A DNA stretch of 64,000 nt from an uncultured Alphaproteobacteria bacterium (GCA_937919435.1 CALFRR010000075.1:1-64000), one strand, 5' to 3'. Numbered from the stretch's first letter, positions 36,212-45,218 are shown. A program made the numbers and translations. The notes: generated by a model not told the origin, from the sequence alone.

Positions 36212-37675
36212 TCAGGTCGCGCCCACGTCGGCGGCGTCGAGTGCCTCGGCGAGCCGCCGTTCTTCGCCGAAGTAGCGGGCCCGGTCCCACATCCGCGGCC
36301 GGCCGATGCCGGTCGAGCGGTGCCGGCCGACCACCCGTCCGAACTCGTCCTCGCCGAGGATCTCGTAGACGAAGAGATCCTGCATGGTGATCACGTCGCC
36401 TTCCATCCCCAGCACCTCGGTGATGTGGGTGATGCGGCGCGAGCCGTCCCTGAGGCGCGCCGACTGGACGATGACGTCGATCGAGTTGACGATCATTTCA
36501 CGGATGGTGCGTGCCGGCAGCGCGTAGCCGCCCATGGTGATCATCGACTCCATGCGCGAGAGGGCTTCGCGCGGGCTGTTGGCGTGCAGCGTGCCCATCG
36601 AACCGTCGTGGCCGGTGTTCATCGCCTGCAGCAGGTCGAAGGCCTCCGGGCCGCGCACTTCGCCGACGATGATCCGTTCCGGACGCATGCGCAGACAGTT
36701 CTTGATCAGATCGCGCATCGTCACCTGCCCCTCGCCCTCGAGATTGGGCGGGCGGGTTTCGAGGCGCACCACGTGCGGCTGCTGGAGCTGGAGTTCCGCC
36801 GCGTCCTCGCAGGTGATGATCCGTTCGGTGGTGTCGATGTAGCGGGTCAGGCAGTTGAGCAGCGTCGTCTTGCCCGAACCGGTGCCGCCGGAGACGACGA
36901 CGTTGCAGCGCGACCGGCCGACGATCTGCAGCACCGTCGCCCCTTCCGGGGTGATCGTGCCGAACTTGACCAGCTGATCGAGGGTCAGCTTGTCCTTCTT
37001 GAATTTTCGGATGGTCAGCGCCGGCCCGTCGATGGCGAGCGGCGGCGCGATCACGTTGACGCGGGAGCCGTCGGGCAGGCGGGCGTCGCAGATCGGGCTC
37101 GATTCGTCGACCCGCCGGCCGACCTGGCTGACGATCCGCTGGCAGATGTTCATCAGCTGCTGATTGTCGCGGAACCGGATGTTGGTCAGCTGCACCTTGC
37201 CGCCGACTTCGATGTAGGTCTTGTCGCAGCCGTTGACCATGATGTCGGCGATGTCGTCGCGGGCGAGCAGCGGCTCCAGCGGTCCGTAACCGAGCACGTC
37301 GTTGATGATGTCGGCGAGCAGGTCCTCCTGCTCGGCGATCGACATCACCAGATTCTTCAGGTGGATGATCTCGTTGATGACGTCCGAGATCTCTTCGCGG
37401 GCCGATTCGGGGTCGAGCCGGGCGAGCTGGGCGAGGTCGATCGTGTCGATCAGCGCCGAGAAGATCGACGACTTCGTGTCGTAGTACTCTTCCGAACGCG
37501 GCCGTTCGGCGACCGGCGGGGCGGCGCGCCCGGGCGGGATCGGGGTATTCGGATTGACGCCGACGCGGGCCGGCGAACGGGTGGGCGCGGCCGAGCGGGC
37601 CGGCGCCGCGGCTTCGGCTTCCGGCTTGGTCGAGATCCCCGGGGTGGGGCCCCCCGAACTGCGTCGTCCGAACAT
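36212..37675 (-). CDS. cpaF: CpaF/TadA, secretion ATPase of the Flp pilus
   Basis: 487 residues of the VirB11/GspE-type hexameric ATPase that powers pilus assembly. Walker A is GGTGSGKTT (263-271), and the ATPase core continues through [25 protein letters not shown] and [37 protein letters not shown]. The first 60 residues are a proline- and alanine-rich disordered tail. It sits between cpaE and tadB in the minus-strand operon. Confidence 0.96.
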   Translation of the reverse strand: MFGRRSSGGPTPGISTKPEAEAAAPARSAAPTRSPARVGVNPNTPIPPGRAAPPVAERPRSEEYYDTKSSIFSALIDTIDLAQLARLDPESAREEISDVINEIIHLKNLVMSIAEQEDLLADIINDVLGYGPLEPLLARDDIADIMVNGCDKTYIEVGGKVQLTNIRFRDNQQLMNICQRIVSQVGRRVDESSPICDARLPDGSRVNVIAPPLAIDGPALTIRKFKKDKLTLDQLVKFGTITPEGATVLQIVGRSRCNVVVSGGTGSGKTTLLNCLTRYIDTTERIITCEDAAELQLQQPHVVRLETRPPNLEGEGQVTMRDLIKNCLRMRPERIIVGEVRGPEAFDLLQAMNTGHDGSMGTLHANSPREALSRMESMITMGGYALPARTIREMIVNSIDVIVQSARLRDGSRRITHITEVLGMEGDVITMQDLFVYEILGEDEFGRVVGRHRSTGIGRPRMWDRARYFGEERRLAEALDAADVGAT

Positions 37676-37710
37676 CGATCACCTTTCCTCGGATCGCCGA
37701 GCGGTCCGTC

Positions 37711-38970
37711 TCACGATGCCTTGCGCACGAGCAACTTGGCCAGAAGCGGCGCCAGCGCGGATTTCTTGACCTTGCGCAGTTCGGCCCGGCCGGTCAGAGC
37801 CGCGGCGAGCGTGTGGAAGGTCTCGGTGACGGCGTGCTTGGGATCGACCTCGCCGATCATCAGCCCCTTGTTGGCGGCGTTGCCGAACAGCGCCGCATCG
37901 AAGGGGATCGTCGCGGTGATCGGCAGATCCAGCGCCTTGGCGAACTCGTCGAGCTTGATCTCCGGCCGCTTCGCCAGTCCGACGCCGTTGAACACCAGCC
38001 GCGGCGGGGCGTCGTTCGGGCGGGCGGCGCGCAGCACGTCGGCGAGGTTCTTGGCGTTGCGGAGATTGGCGAGATCGGGGGTCGCCACGATCACCACCTC
38101 GTCGGCCTCGCGCAGTTGCCGGCGTACCCAGCCCGACCACTGGTGCGGCAGATCGATCACCACCACCGGCGTCGAACCGCGGGCCACCTCGACCAGCGCG
38201 TCGAAGACGTGTTCCTCGAAATCGTAGGCGCGGTCGATCATCGCCGGCGCGGCGAGGACGCTCAGCCGATCCGAGCATTTGGTCAGCAGCCGGTCGAAGA
38301 AGATCTCGTCGACCCGCTCCGGCGAGGTCAGCGCCTCGAGCGTGCCCTGGGTCGGGTCCTGGTTGAGGTCGAGCGCCGCGGTTCCCCAGGCGAGGTCGAA
38401 ATCGGCGATGACGACGTCGTTCTCCCAGCCCTTGGCGATCGACCAGGCGACGTTGTGGGCGACGGTCGAGGCACCGCAGCCGCCGCGCGCCCCGTAGAAG
38501 GCGATCGACCGGCCGACCGGCGCCGCCTCCGGGCGATGGTAGAGATCGCCGATCGTCGTCAGGAGGTCGAACAGATCGAGCGGGGCGACGACGTACTCGC
38601 TCACGCCGCGCCGGATCAGCTCGCGATAGAGCAGGACGTCGTTGACGTGGCCGATCACCAGCACCTTGCTGCCGGGATCGCAGACCTCGGCCAGTCCGTC
38701 GAGACCGGCGAGGATGTCCTCGGCCTTGCCGGAGCTCTCGACCACCACGAGATTCGGCGTGGGTGCGTCGGCGTAGAAGGCGGTCGCCGCGGCGAGCCCG
38801 CCCATCTGCACCTTGACGTGGGCGCGCGACATCCGCCGATCGGCGGCGGCCCGCTCGATCACGTCGACCACGCCAGCACTCTCGCAGAACGCCTGGACGG
38901 CGATCCGCGGAATCGGACGGCTGTCGCCCACCCCCGCCGGTGTCGTCCGCTCGTGCGTCTCCCGCGCCAT
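37711..38970 (-). CDS. cpaE: CpaE/TadZ, ParA-like pilus localisation protein
   Basis: 419 residues. A receiver-like N-terminal domain (about 25-145) is followed by a MinD/ParA-type ATPase domain. The P-loop is atypical: GARGGCGAST (160-169) has Arg and Ala at the two positions where ParA proteins carry lysines. The same deviation is a feature of CpaE/TadZ proteins, which mark the pole for pilus assembly. The later IDLPHQWSGWVRRQL and VIVATPDLANLRNAK segments are present. The ATG at 38970 overlaps the cpaD stop, indicating coupled translation. Confidence 0.92.
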   Translation of the reverse strand: MARETHERTTPAGVGDSRPIPRIAVQAFCESAGVVDVIERAAADRRMSRAHVKVQMGGLAAATAFYADAPTPNLVVVESSGKAEDILAGLDGLAEVCDPGSKVLVIGHVNDVLLYRELIRRGVSEYVVAPLDLFDLLTTIGDLYHRPEAAPVGRSIAFYGARGGCGASTVAHNVAWSIAKGWENDVVIADFDLAWGTAALDLNQDPTQGTLEALTSPERVDEIFFDRLLTKCSDRLSVLAAPAMIDRAYDFEEHVFDALVEVARGSTPVVVIDLPHQWSGWVRRQLREADEVVIVATPDLANLRNAKNLADVLRAARPNDAPPRLVFNGVGLAKRPEIKLDEFAKALDLPITATIPFDAALFGNAANKGLMIGEVDPKHAVTETFHTLAAALTGRAELRKVKKSALAPLLAKLLVRKAS

Positions 38971-39707
38971 CACTCGCCTCCACCGGCCGAGGAGGTCTTG
39001 GTCGACTTCAGATCGAAGTCCGACCGGGTCTTCTCCCCCTTGCGGTAATTGGTGATCACCCGAACGTCGCGGGTGGTGTCGCCGACACCGAGCCCGGCCG
39101 GCGAGACGAAGTCGCTCGGGTCGACCGCCATCGCCGCGATGTTGGCCTGAGAGGCGCAACCGAAGTTCCAATAGGCGCCGTTCTCGAAGCCGGTGAACGA
39201 CCCCACCACCTGATCCGGCCATTCGCCGCAGGGATGCGGCACCCTGGCGACGATCCGCGGGAACGACAGGCGGACCGGTGCCGCGTCGTCCGGCCCGATC
39301 GCGGTGTAGGTCCGACGGCTGATCGCCCGAGCCGGAATGCCGGCTCGGCCCAGGGCCGCGGTCGCCTCGGTCGCGGCGATCCGGGCCGCGGCTTCGTTGA
39401 CCGAGCCGCGCGGCGTGAGGATGGTGATCGTCGTGGTGCGCTGGGCGATCGCCTCGCGGCCGAAGCTCTCGACCGCCGACAGGAGCCGCGGCGTCAGATG
39501 GCCCGTCTGCACGCCGACGGGGAGATCGAGGGTTTCCGCCCCCTCCTCGACGACGATCGGGTGGCGTTCGCGGTAGCCGTCGGCCGGCAGGCTGCCGGTC
39601 CGGTCGGGATCGCCGCCGGCGCAGGCGGCGAGCGGCAGCGCCAGGAGGAGTGCGGCCAGGAGCGCCGGACGGCGGGGGCGCAGGGGCGAAGGGGTCGTCG
39701 ACGGCAT
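38970..39707 (-). CDS. cpaD: CpaD, pilus assembly lipoprotein
   Basis: 245 residues with a lipoprotein signal whose lipobox LAAC places the acylated cysteine at residue 29. The body matches CpaD: RHPIVVEEGAETLDLPVG near the start, then CGEWPD and NFGCASQANIAAMAVDPSDFVSP, the most conserved stretch. It is an outer-membrane partner of the CpaC secretin. The ATG at 39707 is preferred over the GTG at 39722 because GAGGGAAG lies between them. It starts 11 bases after cpaC and overlaps cpaE. Confidence 0.92.
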   Translation of the reverse strand: MPSTTPSPLRPRRPALLAALLLALPLAACAGGDPDRTGSLPADGYRERHPIVVEEGAETLDLPVGVQTGHLTPRLLSAVESFGREAIAQRTTTITILTPRGSVNEAAARIAATEATAALGRAGIPARAISRRTYTAIGPDDAAPVRLSFPRIVARVPHPCGEWPDQVVGSFTGFENGAYWNFGCASQANIAAMAVDPSDFVSPAGLGVGDTTRDVRVITNYRKGEKTRSDFDLKSTKTSSAGGGE

Positions 39708-39718
39708 GGCGTCTTCCC

Positions 39719-41260
39719 TCACTCGTAGATGAAGCCGACGCGGCCGCGATAGGAGCCCTGCGGCGCCCGGTCGGCGGAGCGGTAGACGCGGTTCAGTTGG
39801 CCCATGAAGTTGGCGGCCGCGTCGTTCGACGGTTGGAAGTTCTGATCGGGCCGTTGCAGCTTCGCCGCCGCCACCGGCCGGACCAGGATCGGCTGGATGA
39901 AGATCGCCAGTTCGCTCTGCGACTGCTGGAAGTCGCGCGAGCGGAACAGCGTGCCGAGGATCGGCAGATCGAGCAGCCCCGGCGTGCCGGCGATCGCCTG
40001 CTTGACGTCGTCCTTGATCAACCCGCCGAGCACCATCATCCCGCCCGATGGGATCTCCAGGGTGGTCGAGGCGCGACGGATCCGGAGCGCCGGGATGGTG
40101 ATGTTGGAGACGTTGACCGATCCGTCCGAGGTCAGTTCAGACACCTCGGTCTTCACCGTCAGGTTGATCCGGTCGTCCGACAGCACCACCGGCTGGAAGT
40201 TCAGCGCGATGCCGTAGCTCTTGAACTCGACCGACATCGACGAGCCCGACGACGACGAGGTCACGATCGGCACCGGATACTCGCCGCCGACCAGGAACTG
40301 CGCCTGTTCGCCCGACAGCGCGGTGAGGTTCGGCTCGGCCAGCGTCTTCATCAGGCTGGTCTGCTCGAGCGCCTGCAGGCGGGCCCGCAGTTTGAAGCCG
40401 CCGGCCGTCCACGAGAACGACTGATCGAGCGCCGGCGAGGTGCCCGAGTTGATCGGGAAGGCGTTGCCGGTGACCGCATTGGTGCCGAAGCTGCCGCGCG
40501 AGCCGGCGGCGCCGGTGAGGTAGGTGGTGTCGTTGACGACGGTGACGTCGGAGCTGCCGTTGTTGGTCAGATCGACGCCGAGCATCTTGATCGCCTGGCG
40601 CTGCACCTCGGCGATCGTCACCCGGAGCGTCACCTGATCCTTGCCGCGCACGGTCAGGGCGTTGACCACCTGAATGGTCGAACCGACCGACGAGCCCGTC
40701 GTCGAGGTCGTCGCCCCGCTCGAACTCGATCCGCTGCTCCCCACCGGCGCGCCGACGAACTTGGAGGCGACCTCGTAGGCCTGCATCGCCTCGGCGGCGC
40801 TGCCGATCGAGCCCGACAGGACCACCGTCCCGGCCACCGCCTCGATGCGGATGTCGCTGCGCGGGATCAGCCGCCGCAGCAGCGTCTCCAGGGCCTGGGT
40901 GTCGATCTGCACCTGCAGTTCGAGATTGGCGATGGCGCGGCCGGAGGTGCCGAACACCACGATGTTGGTGTTGCCGAACTTGTTGCCGATCAGATAGAGC
41001 CGCCGCGACGAGCGCACCACCGCATCGGCGATCTTCGGATCGGAGACCAGCACGTCGCGGATGTCCTCGTCGAAGTCGAGCACCTGCGACTTCGACAGAG
41101 GAAGGCGCACGACACGGTCGCCCGATCGGACCTGGGTCCGGTCGAGATGGGGCGCCTGGGCCGGTTCGGCGGCTTCGACGGCCGCGCCGACGAAGCCGAA
41201 GCCGATCGCCGCGACGGCGGCGAGAGCGGTTCGACGGAGATGGAAGAGACTCCGGGACAT
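39719..41260 (-). CDS. cpaC: CpaC/RcpA, secretin of the Flp pilus
   Basis: 513 residues. A signal peptide runs to about residue 31. An N-terminal pilus domain (LPLSKSQVLDFDEDIRDVLVSDPKIADAVV onward) is followed by a BON-like module and the secretin channel, with VPIVTSSSSGSSMSVEFKSYG and PSGGMMVLGGLIKDDVKQ. It forms the outer-membrane pore through which the pilus exits. A serine/threonine-rich insertion near 172-195 is probably a flexible loop. The N-terminal domain resembles the separate plus-strand protein at 43465. Confidence 0.95.
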   Translation of the reverse strand: MSRSLFHLRRTALAAVAAIGFGFVGAAVEAAEPAQAPHLDRTQVRSGDRVVRLPLSKSQVLDFDEDIRDVLVSDPKIADAVVRSSRRLYLIGNKFGNTNIVVFGTSGRAIANLELQVQIDTQALETLLRRLIPRSDIRIEAVAGTVVLSGSIGSAAEAMQAYEVASKFVGAPVGSSGSSSSGATTSTTGSSVGSTIQVVNALTVRGKDQVTLRVTIAEVQRQAIKMLGVDLTNNGSSDVTVVNDTTYLTGAAGSRGSFGTNAVTGNAFPINSGTSPALDQSFSWTAGGFKLRARLQALEQTSLMKTLAEPNLTALSGEQAQFLVGGEYPVPIVTSSSSGSSMSVEFKSYGIALNFQPVVLSDDRINLTVKTEVSELTSDGSVNVSNITIPALRIRRASTTLEIPSGGMMVLGGLIKDDVKQAIAGTPGLLDLPILGTLFRSRDFQQSQSELAIFIQPILVRPVAAAKLQRPDQNFQPSNDAAANFMGQLNRVYRSADRAPQGSYRGRVGFIYE

Positions 41261-41329
41261 GCCGACGACCCTCGGATTACACGGGCCGCGGCAGTGCGAG
41301 AGGCACTGCGGCGACCGGGACGCGCCGCA

Positions 41330-42130
41330 TCAGCGGCGCATGGGAACGGTGGACGAGACGCCGAAGCGGACGATGCGCACCGTCCCTCCGGCATCCGTGG
41401 ATTCTTCGACGACCGGCGCGTCTCCGTCGCGCAACGATCGCAGCGCCAACGAGATCACGCCGAGCTGTTGGGCCTGGGCCACCACCTCGGTCTGTCGGGG
41501 CGTCAACTCGAGCGTGACCGTGTCCTTGACCAGCATCGACGCTTCGCCCTTGCCGTCGCCGACCTGTTGGTCGACCGCGAGGACACGGATGTTGGTCAGC
41601 AGGGTCTCGCTGACATAGGGGTCGCCGACGTCGCCCTTCGGGGCCGGCCGGGTCAGCAGGAGGTCGACGTGGTCGTTGGGCAGGATGAACCCGCCGGCGG
41701 TCGACGCCGCCTTGACCTCGATCGCGATGGCGCGCATGCCGGGCGTCAGGATCACCGACATGAAGCCGCGGTCGGCGCGCATCAGCTTCTGTTCGCGCAC
41801 CGGCTCGCCGGTGAGGAACGGCGCCCGCGCGACCATGCCGACCCATTCCTCCGCCGCGTTCGGTCGCGCCGCGCGGATCACGTAGGCCTCGACCACGCCC
41901 GACTTCGGGAAGCTCTGCCAGACGAGGTCGCCGGCGGTGATTCGTGCGCCGGTTCCGATTTCGCGGGCGGCGACCAGCACGTCGACGGTTTCGGGGCGCG
42001 GTGCTTCTGCCGGTGCGGCGGCGACCGGTGGCGGTGGCGGCTCTCGGTTCGACATCTTCACCGCCAGCAGGGCGGCGAGGACGCCGGCTCCGAGTGCGAC
42101 GGCGAGAACGAGCAGGCGTGTCAGTCTCAT
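41330..42130 (-). CDS. cpaB: CpaB/RcpC, pilus assembly protein with SAF domain
   Basis: 266 residues with one N-terminal membrane anchor (residues 4-24), a proline-rich linker and a SAF domain (VDVLVAAREIGTGARITAGDLVW). A RcpC-type region with GMRAIAIEVKAASTAGGFILPNDHVDLLLT follows. It is thought to link the inner membrane to the secretin, possibly via peptidoglycan. The ATG at 42130 removes a 14-residue extension. It is the first gene of the cpaB-tadC operon and has a CtrA-like box 76 bases upstream. Confidence 0.93.
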   Translation of the reverse strand: MRLTRLLVLAVALGAGVLAALLAVKMSNREPPPPPVAAAPAEAPRPETVDVLVAAREIGTGARITAGDLVWQSFPKSGVVEAYVIRAARPNAAEEWVGMVARAPFLTGEPVREQKLMRADRGFMSVILTPGMRAIAIEVKAASTAGGFILPNDHVDLLLTRPAPKGDVGDPYVSETLLTNIRVLAVDQQVGDGKGEASMLVKDTVTLELTPRQTEVVAQAQQLGVISLALRSLRDGDAPVVEESTDAGGTVRIVRFGVSSTVPMRR

Positions 42131-42205
42131 GTCCCCGGTTCCGACGTCGGTGCGGACGTCGACGACGTCCATCGCGAACGAGTTTCGGGGAGGAGTGGTT
42201 CAGGT

Positions 42206-42224
42206 ATGGTTAACGAGATCTCGA
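42206..42224 (-). promoter_or_regulatory. CtrA-like box upstream of cpaB
   Basis: On the minus strand the right half TTAACCAT is exact (42213-42206), preceded after seven bases by TCGA in place of TTAA. Reading the other way, TTAA-N7-TGAAC (42213 downward) also matches. It lies in the 166-bp gap between cpaA and cpaB. Confidence 0.45.
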
Positions 42225-42296
42225 CGAAAGCGGTGAATCCTTCGTGAACACCCGCTGTCGCGTCGGTTGGTCACCCTGTCGTGGTCTTCGGAAATC

Positions 42297-42803
42297 TCAG
42301 AGAAACACCCGGATCCAGGAACTCTCGGCGAAGACCTGCAGCCCGCCGGCCGCCAGCGCGATGCCGTAGGGCACGCGACGGTGTTCGTGGAAGTTCTGGA
42401 GGAAGCCGATCTTCAGGATCGGCAGGGGCGCGAGCAACCGGTCGGAGGCGAGCACCAGCAGGGTCAGGCCGCCGCCCCACAACGCCACCCAGAGGCCGAA
42501 GTCGAGCAGTGCCGACCAGCCGAGCCAGAACGCGATCGCGGTGCCGAACTTGACGTCGCCACCGCCCATCCAGCCGAAGACGAAACAGGCGAAGCCGATC
42601 GCGAACACGAGGCCCGCCGCGGCGAGGTGTCGGCCGAAGGCGGCGAGCGAGGGATCGGTGAGCGCGAGGGCGACGATCCCGGCGGCGAGCAGGCCGAGCG
42701 ACACCCGGTTGGCGATGGTCATCGAGAAGAAGTCGGTGACCGCCGCGTGGACGGCGAGGATCGGGAAGACCGCCACCACCAACATCGTCGCGACGTGTCC
42801 CAT
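42297..42803 (-). CDS. cpaA: CpaA/TadV-type prepilin peptidase
   Basis: 168 residues, an A24 aspartic membrane peptidase with about five membrane segments. The two catalytic aspartates lie in VTDFFSMTIANRVS and in GWMGGGDVKFG, the family GxGD motif. It cleaves and possibly methylates the Flp prepilin encoded just upstream. The ATG at 42803, with GGAG upstream, leaves a short cytoplasmic start; an internal ATG at 42785 is an alternative. It is followed by the cpaB promoter region. Confidence 0.92.
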   Translation of the reverse strand: MGHVATMLVVAVFPILAVHAAVTDFFSMTIANRVSLGLLAAGIVALALTDPSLAAFGRHLAAAGLVFAIGFACFVFGWMGGGDVKFGTAIAFWLGWSALLDFGLWVALWGGGLTLLVLASDRLLAPLPILKIGFLQNFHEHRRVPYGIALAAGGLQVFAESSWIRVFL

Positions 42804-42885
42804 GATCTTCGCTCCTGCCTCCGACCGGGCGAGAATCGCCGGACGATCTGAAGGCGGAGTAAACGGACGCCGAGCGGACACGCCG

Positions 42886-42913
42886 AGGGCGGGAATCTCG
42901 CGATTCCCGCCCT
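42886..42913 (-). terminator. Perfect 12-bp hairpin downstream of the pilin gene
   Basis: AGGGCGGGAATC (42886-42897) pairs perfectly with 42902-42913 around loop TCGC. It lies 21 bases beyond the Flp pilin stop and before cpaA. There is no U-tract; it may stabilise the pilin message or attenuate readthrough so that pilin exceeds its peptidase. Confidence 0.55.
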
Positions 42914-42933
42914 TGCGAGCACTCGGCGAATGC

Positions 42934-43095
42934 TCACTTCATGTTGGCGGCCAGATTGGTGAACGTCTTGTTCAGGTTGGTGCCGAGAGCACCGGCGCCG
43001 GTGATGATCGCGACGGCGACGAGCGAAGCGATCAGGCCGTATTCGATCGCGGTGGCGCCGGACTCGTCCTTGAGGAAACGGGCGAACAGGGTCAT
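42934..43095 (-). CDS. pilA: Flp-type pilin (short major pilin precursor)
   Basis: 53 residues, starting MTLFARFLKDESGATAIEYG. The prepilin cleavage site is after Gly13, giving a mature protein starting ATAIEYGLIASLVAVAII with Glu at +5 and Tyr at +6, the diagnostic Flp motif. The rest is one long hydrophobic helix and a short polar tail ending NLAANMK. It is the structural subunit of the adhesive Flp pilus. AGGAGCAAGA lies just upstream of the ATG. A strong hairpin follows, then the peptidase cpaA. A CtrA-like box lies about 115 bases upstream. Confidence 0.95.
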   Translation of the reverse strand: MTLFARFLKDESGATAIEYGLIASLVAVAIITGAGALGTNLNKTFTNLAANMK

Positions 43096-43210
43096 CTTCT
43101 TGCTCCTGAATTACACACACGGGTCTCAGAGCTTCGTGTGGCCGAGGTCCGAGGCCGTTCGAAGTCTGATCAGACGATACCCCCCGCCTTCTAAGGCCCG
43201 GTAAACCCGC

Positions 43211-43229
43211 ATGGTTATCGCGCCGTCAA
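43211..43229 (-). promoter_or_regulatory. CtrA-like box upstream of the Flp pilin
   Basis: On the minus strand TTGA-N7-ATAACCAT (43229-43211) matches TTAA-N7-TTAACCAT with two changes. TTGACG at its start could also serve as a -35. The pilin start codon is about 115 bases downstream. Confidence 0.45.
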
Positions 43230-43399
43230 CTTCCGGTCCGCGGCCCGCCGCCGCCGCGCACCGCCCCGGCGCCGCGCGTCGCGGCGATTTCCCTTTGCCG
43301 GGAAGGCCCTGTCCGCGAGCCGCCGCCCCTCGGAGGTGGTTCGCGGGCCGATCCGGAAACCTTGCGTGCGCCCCCCGAAACGGAGGGGAAGAAAATCGC

Positions 43400-43417
43400 T
43401 TAAGCCTTCGTTCACCA
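43400..43417 (+). promoter_or_regulatory. CtrA-like box upstream of the pilus N-domain gene
   Basis: TTAA (43400-43403), seven bases, then TTCACCA (43411-43417) matches TTAA-N7-TTAACCA with one change. It is about 48 bases before the start codon of the downstream gene. Confidence 0.5.
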
Positions 43418-43464
43418 AACCGGAACATCATCTCGGACGAAGAGTTCTCGGAGATCGCCCGCCC

Positions 43465-43929
43465 GTGCCCAGCCGTTCGGCCCTCACCGCCGGTCTCGCC
43501 CTCGCCGCGCTCCTCGCCGCTGCGACGACCGCCTTCGCCAAGGATCCGATCTCGGTGACGATCGACCGGGCCAAGGTGATGCGCATCTCGGCGCCCGCCG
43601 CCACCGTGGTGATCGGCAATCCGGCGATCGCCGACGCGGCCGTACAGGACCGGCAGACGCTGGTCATCACCGGCAAGGCCTCCGGCATCACCAATCTGGT
43701 GGTTCTCGACGCCAAGGGCGAACTGATCGCCGACGAGATTCTCAACGTCGAGAAGCCGACGGTCGGATACGTGACCGTGCAGCGCGGCGGCAGCCGCTAC
43801 ACCTATTCCTGCACGCCGAACTGCAACGCCGCGATCGAGCCCGGCGACGCCAACGATTATTTCGGCTTGGCCAACACCCAGATCCACACCCGCACCGGCT
43901 TCGGCCAGCAGGCCGCCACCGGCCGGTGA
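43465..43929 (+). CDS. Pilus assembly protein with secretin-type N-terminal domain
   Basis: 154 residues. A signal peptide (LTAGLALAALLAAATTAFA) is followed by the short domain found at the N-terminus of pilus and type II/III secretins (ISVTIDRAKVMRISAPAATVVIGNPAIADAAVQDRQTLVITGKASGITNL). A tail carries a Cys pair in YSCTPNC. It resembles the first domain of CpaC but has no channel. The start is GTG at 43465; the frame is open upstream but the signal peptide fixes the region. It is probably a periplasmic accessory of the Flp pilus, and the TadE-like genes follow. Confidence 0.87.
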   Translation: MPSRSALTAGLALAALLAAATTAFAKDPISVTIDRAKVMRISAPAATVVIGNPAIADAAVQDRQTLVITGKASGITNLVVLDAKGELIADEILNVEKPTVGYVTVQRGGSRYTYSCTPNCNAAIEPGDANDYFGLANTQIHTRTGFGQQAATGR

Positions 43930-44058
43930 CGCGAGGATCGCCGTCGCGGTGCGCTGAACCGATTGTTCAGTCTTCTGCGGGATGATCGCGTCGCGTCGGC
44001 GCCGGCGAGGGTTCGCCCGGTGGCCCGGCCCCGCACGCCCGAGGGAGCCGATCGAGGC

Positions 44059-44634
44059 ATGCATCGCGACGACCCGACCTCACAGACGCAGCCGCCCGCG
44101 ATCCGGCGACGCCTGCGCCTGCGCTTCTTCCGCTTCGCCGGGGATCGGCGCGGCTCGGCGGCGGTCGAGTTCGCCATCGTCTCGCTGCCGTTTCTGGCGC
44201 TGCTCGGTGCGATCTTCGAATCGGCGATCGCCTTTCTCGCCGGGCAGGTCCTGGACACCGCGGTGAGTGACGCGGCGCGGCTGATCCGGACCGGACAGGC
44301 CCAGGCCGCCGGCTACAACGCGTCGGCCTTCTCGACGCAGGTCTGCAATCGGTTGTATGCCTTCTTCGATTGTGGTGGTCTCAGCATCGACTCGAAAGTC
44401 TATACGAGCTTCAGTTCGATCCCGACGACGTCGCCGATCGATTCCAACAAGAACTTCTCGACGAGTGGGTTCACCTTCCAGATGGGCGGGTCGTCGGACA
44501 TCGTGGTCGTTCGGGTGTTCTACCAGTTTCCGGTGAACTTCAACTATCTCGGGCTGAATCTCGCCAATCTCGCCAACGGCAAGCGGCTGCTCTCGGGCAC
44601 CGCTGCCTTCCGCAACGAGCCCTTCCCATGGTGA
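44059..44634 (+). CDS. TadE-family pseudopilin
   Basis: 191 residues. A basic N-terminus is followed by the TadE signature DRRGSAAVEFAIVSLPFLALLGAIFESAIAF (about 36-66), containing a prepilin-like cleavage site and one membrane helix. A periplasmic domain with one Cys pair (CNRLYAFFDC) follows. TadE proteins are pseudopilins processed by the prepilin peptidase. The ATG at 44059 with GAGG upstream is preferred over a TTG at 43963. Its stop overlaps the next TadE-like gene by seven bases. Confidence 0.85.
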   Translation: MHRDDPTSQTQPPAIRRRLRLRFFRFAGDRRGSAAVEFAIVSLPFLALLGAIFESAIAFLAGQVLDTAVSDAARLIRTGQAQAAGYNASAFSTQVCNRLYAFFDCGGLSIDSKVYTSFSSIPTTSPIDSNKNFSTSGFTFQMGGSSDIVVVRVFYQFPVNFNYLGLNLANLANGKRLLSGTAAFRNEPFPW

Positions 44635-45218
44635 CCCGTCTCCGCCTCGGTCTCGCCCGGTTCGCGGCCCGTCTGCGGGGGCTCGTCGCCGACGTCCGCG
44701 CGGTGTCGGCGGTCGAGTTCGCCATCCTGATGCCGCTGATGCTGACCCTGTTCATCGCCGGCAACGAGATGAGCCAGGCGATGACGATCTATCGCAAGAT
44801 CAGCCACACCGGGGCGACGCTCGGCGACCTCGTCTCCCAGGTGAGCGCGATCAGCACCGCCGACATGACCAACATCCTCGCCGCCGCCAATGCGGTGATG
44901 TCGCCCTACGACGCTTCCGGCGCCAAGCTGGTGGTCTCCGCGGTGAACTACACCACGGCCTCGGGTTACAAGGTCGCCTGGAGCAAGGCGAGCAACGACA
45001 CCGCCTGGACCGCCGGCGCCACCCCGCCGATCACCATCCCGTCCGGTCTCGTCTCCAACGGCCAGCAGATCGTCGTCGCCCAGGCGCAGTACGTCTACGT
45101 CTCGACCTTCTCGACCTTCATGAAGGACATCTGGGGCGCCGGCTCGATCACCCTGAAGGACGTCACCTATCTGCGGCCGCGGGTGTCGACGACGATCGCC
45201 TACCCGAGCCCGAACTGA
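44628..45218 (+). CDS. TadE-like pseudopilin, second copy
   Basis: 196 residues. The N-terminal signature VRAVSAVEFAILMPLMLTLFIAGNEM (about 23-48) is a TadE-type prepilin segment with one membrane helix. The rest is a polar periplasmic domain without cysteines, containing TADMTNILAAANAVMSPYDA. It overlaps the previous gene at its start codon, indicating coupled translation. No TadG with a von Willebrand domain is found, so this gene may fill part of that role. Its last 56 bases overlap the end of the convergent PhnD-like gene. Confidence 0.82.
   Translation: MVTRLRLGLARFAARLRGLVADVRAVSAVEFAILMPLMLTLFIAGNEMSQAMTIYRKISHTGATLGDLVSQVSAISTADMTNILAAANAVMSPYDASGAKLVVSAVNYTTASGYKVAWSKASNDTAWTAGATPPITIPSGLVSNGQQIVVAQAQYVYVSTFSTFMKDIWGAGSITLKDVTYLRPRVSTTIAYPSPN

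Larger units (their letters stand above)
43096..43464. other. Divergent control region of the pilin and pilus N-domain genes
   Basis: A 369-bp gap with no gene seen. It holds the upstream regions of the minus-strand pilin and the plus-strand pilus N-domain gene, each with a CtrA-like box (43211-43229 and 43400-43417). The middle, about 43235-43380, is very GC-rich and without recognisable signals. Confidence 0.5.
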
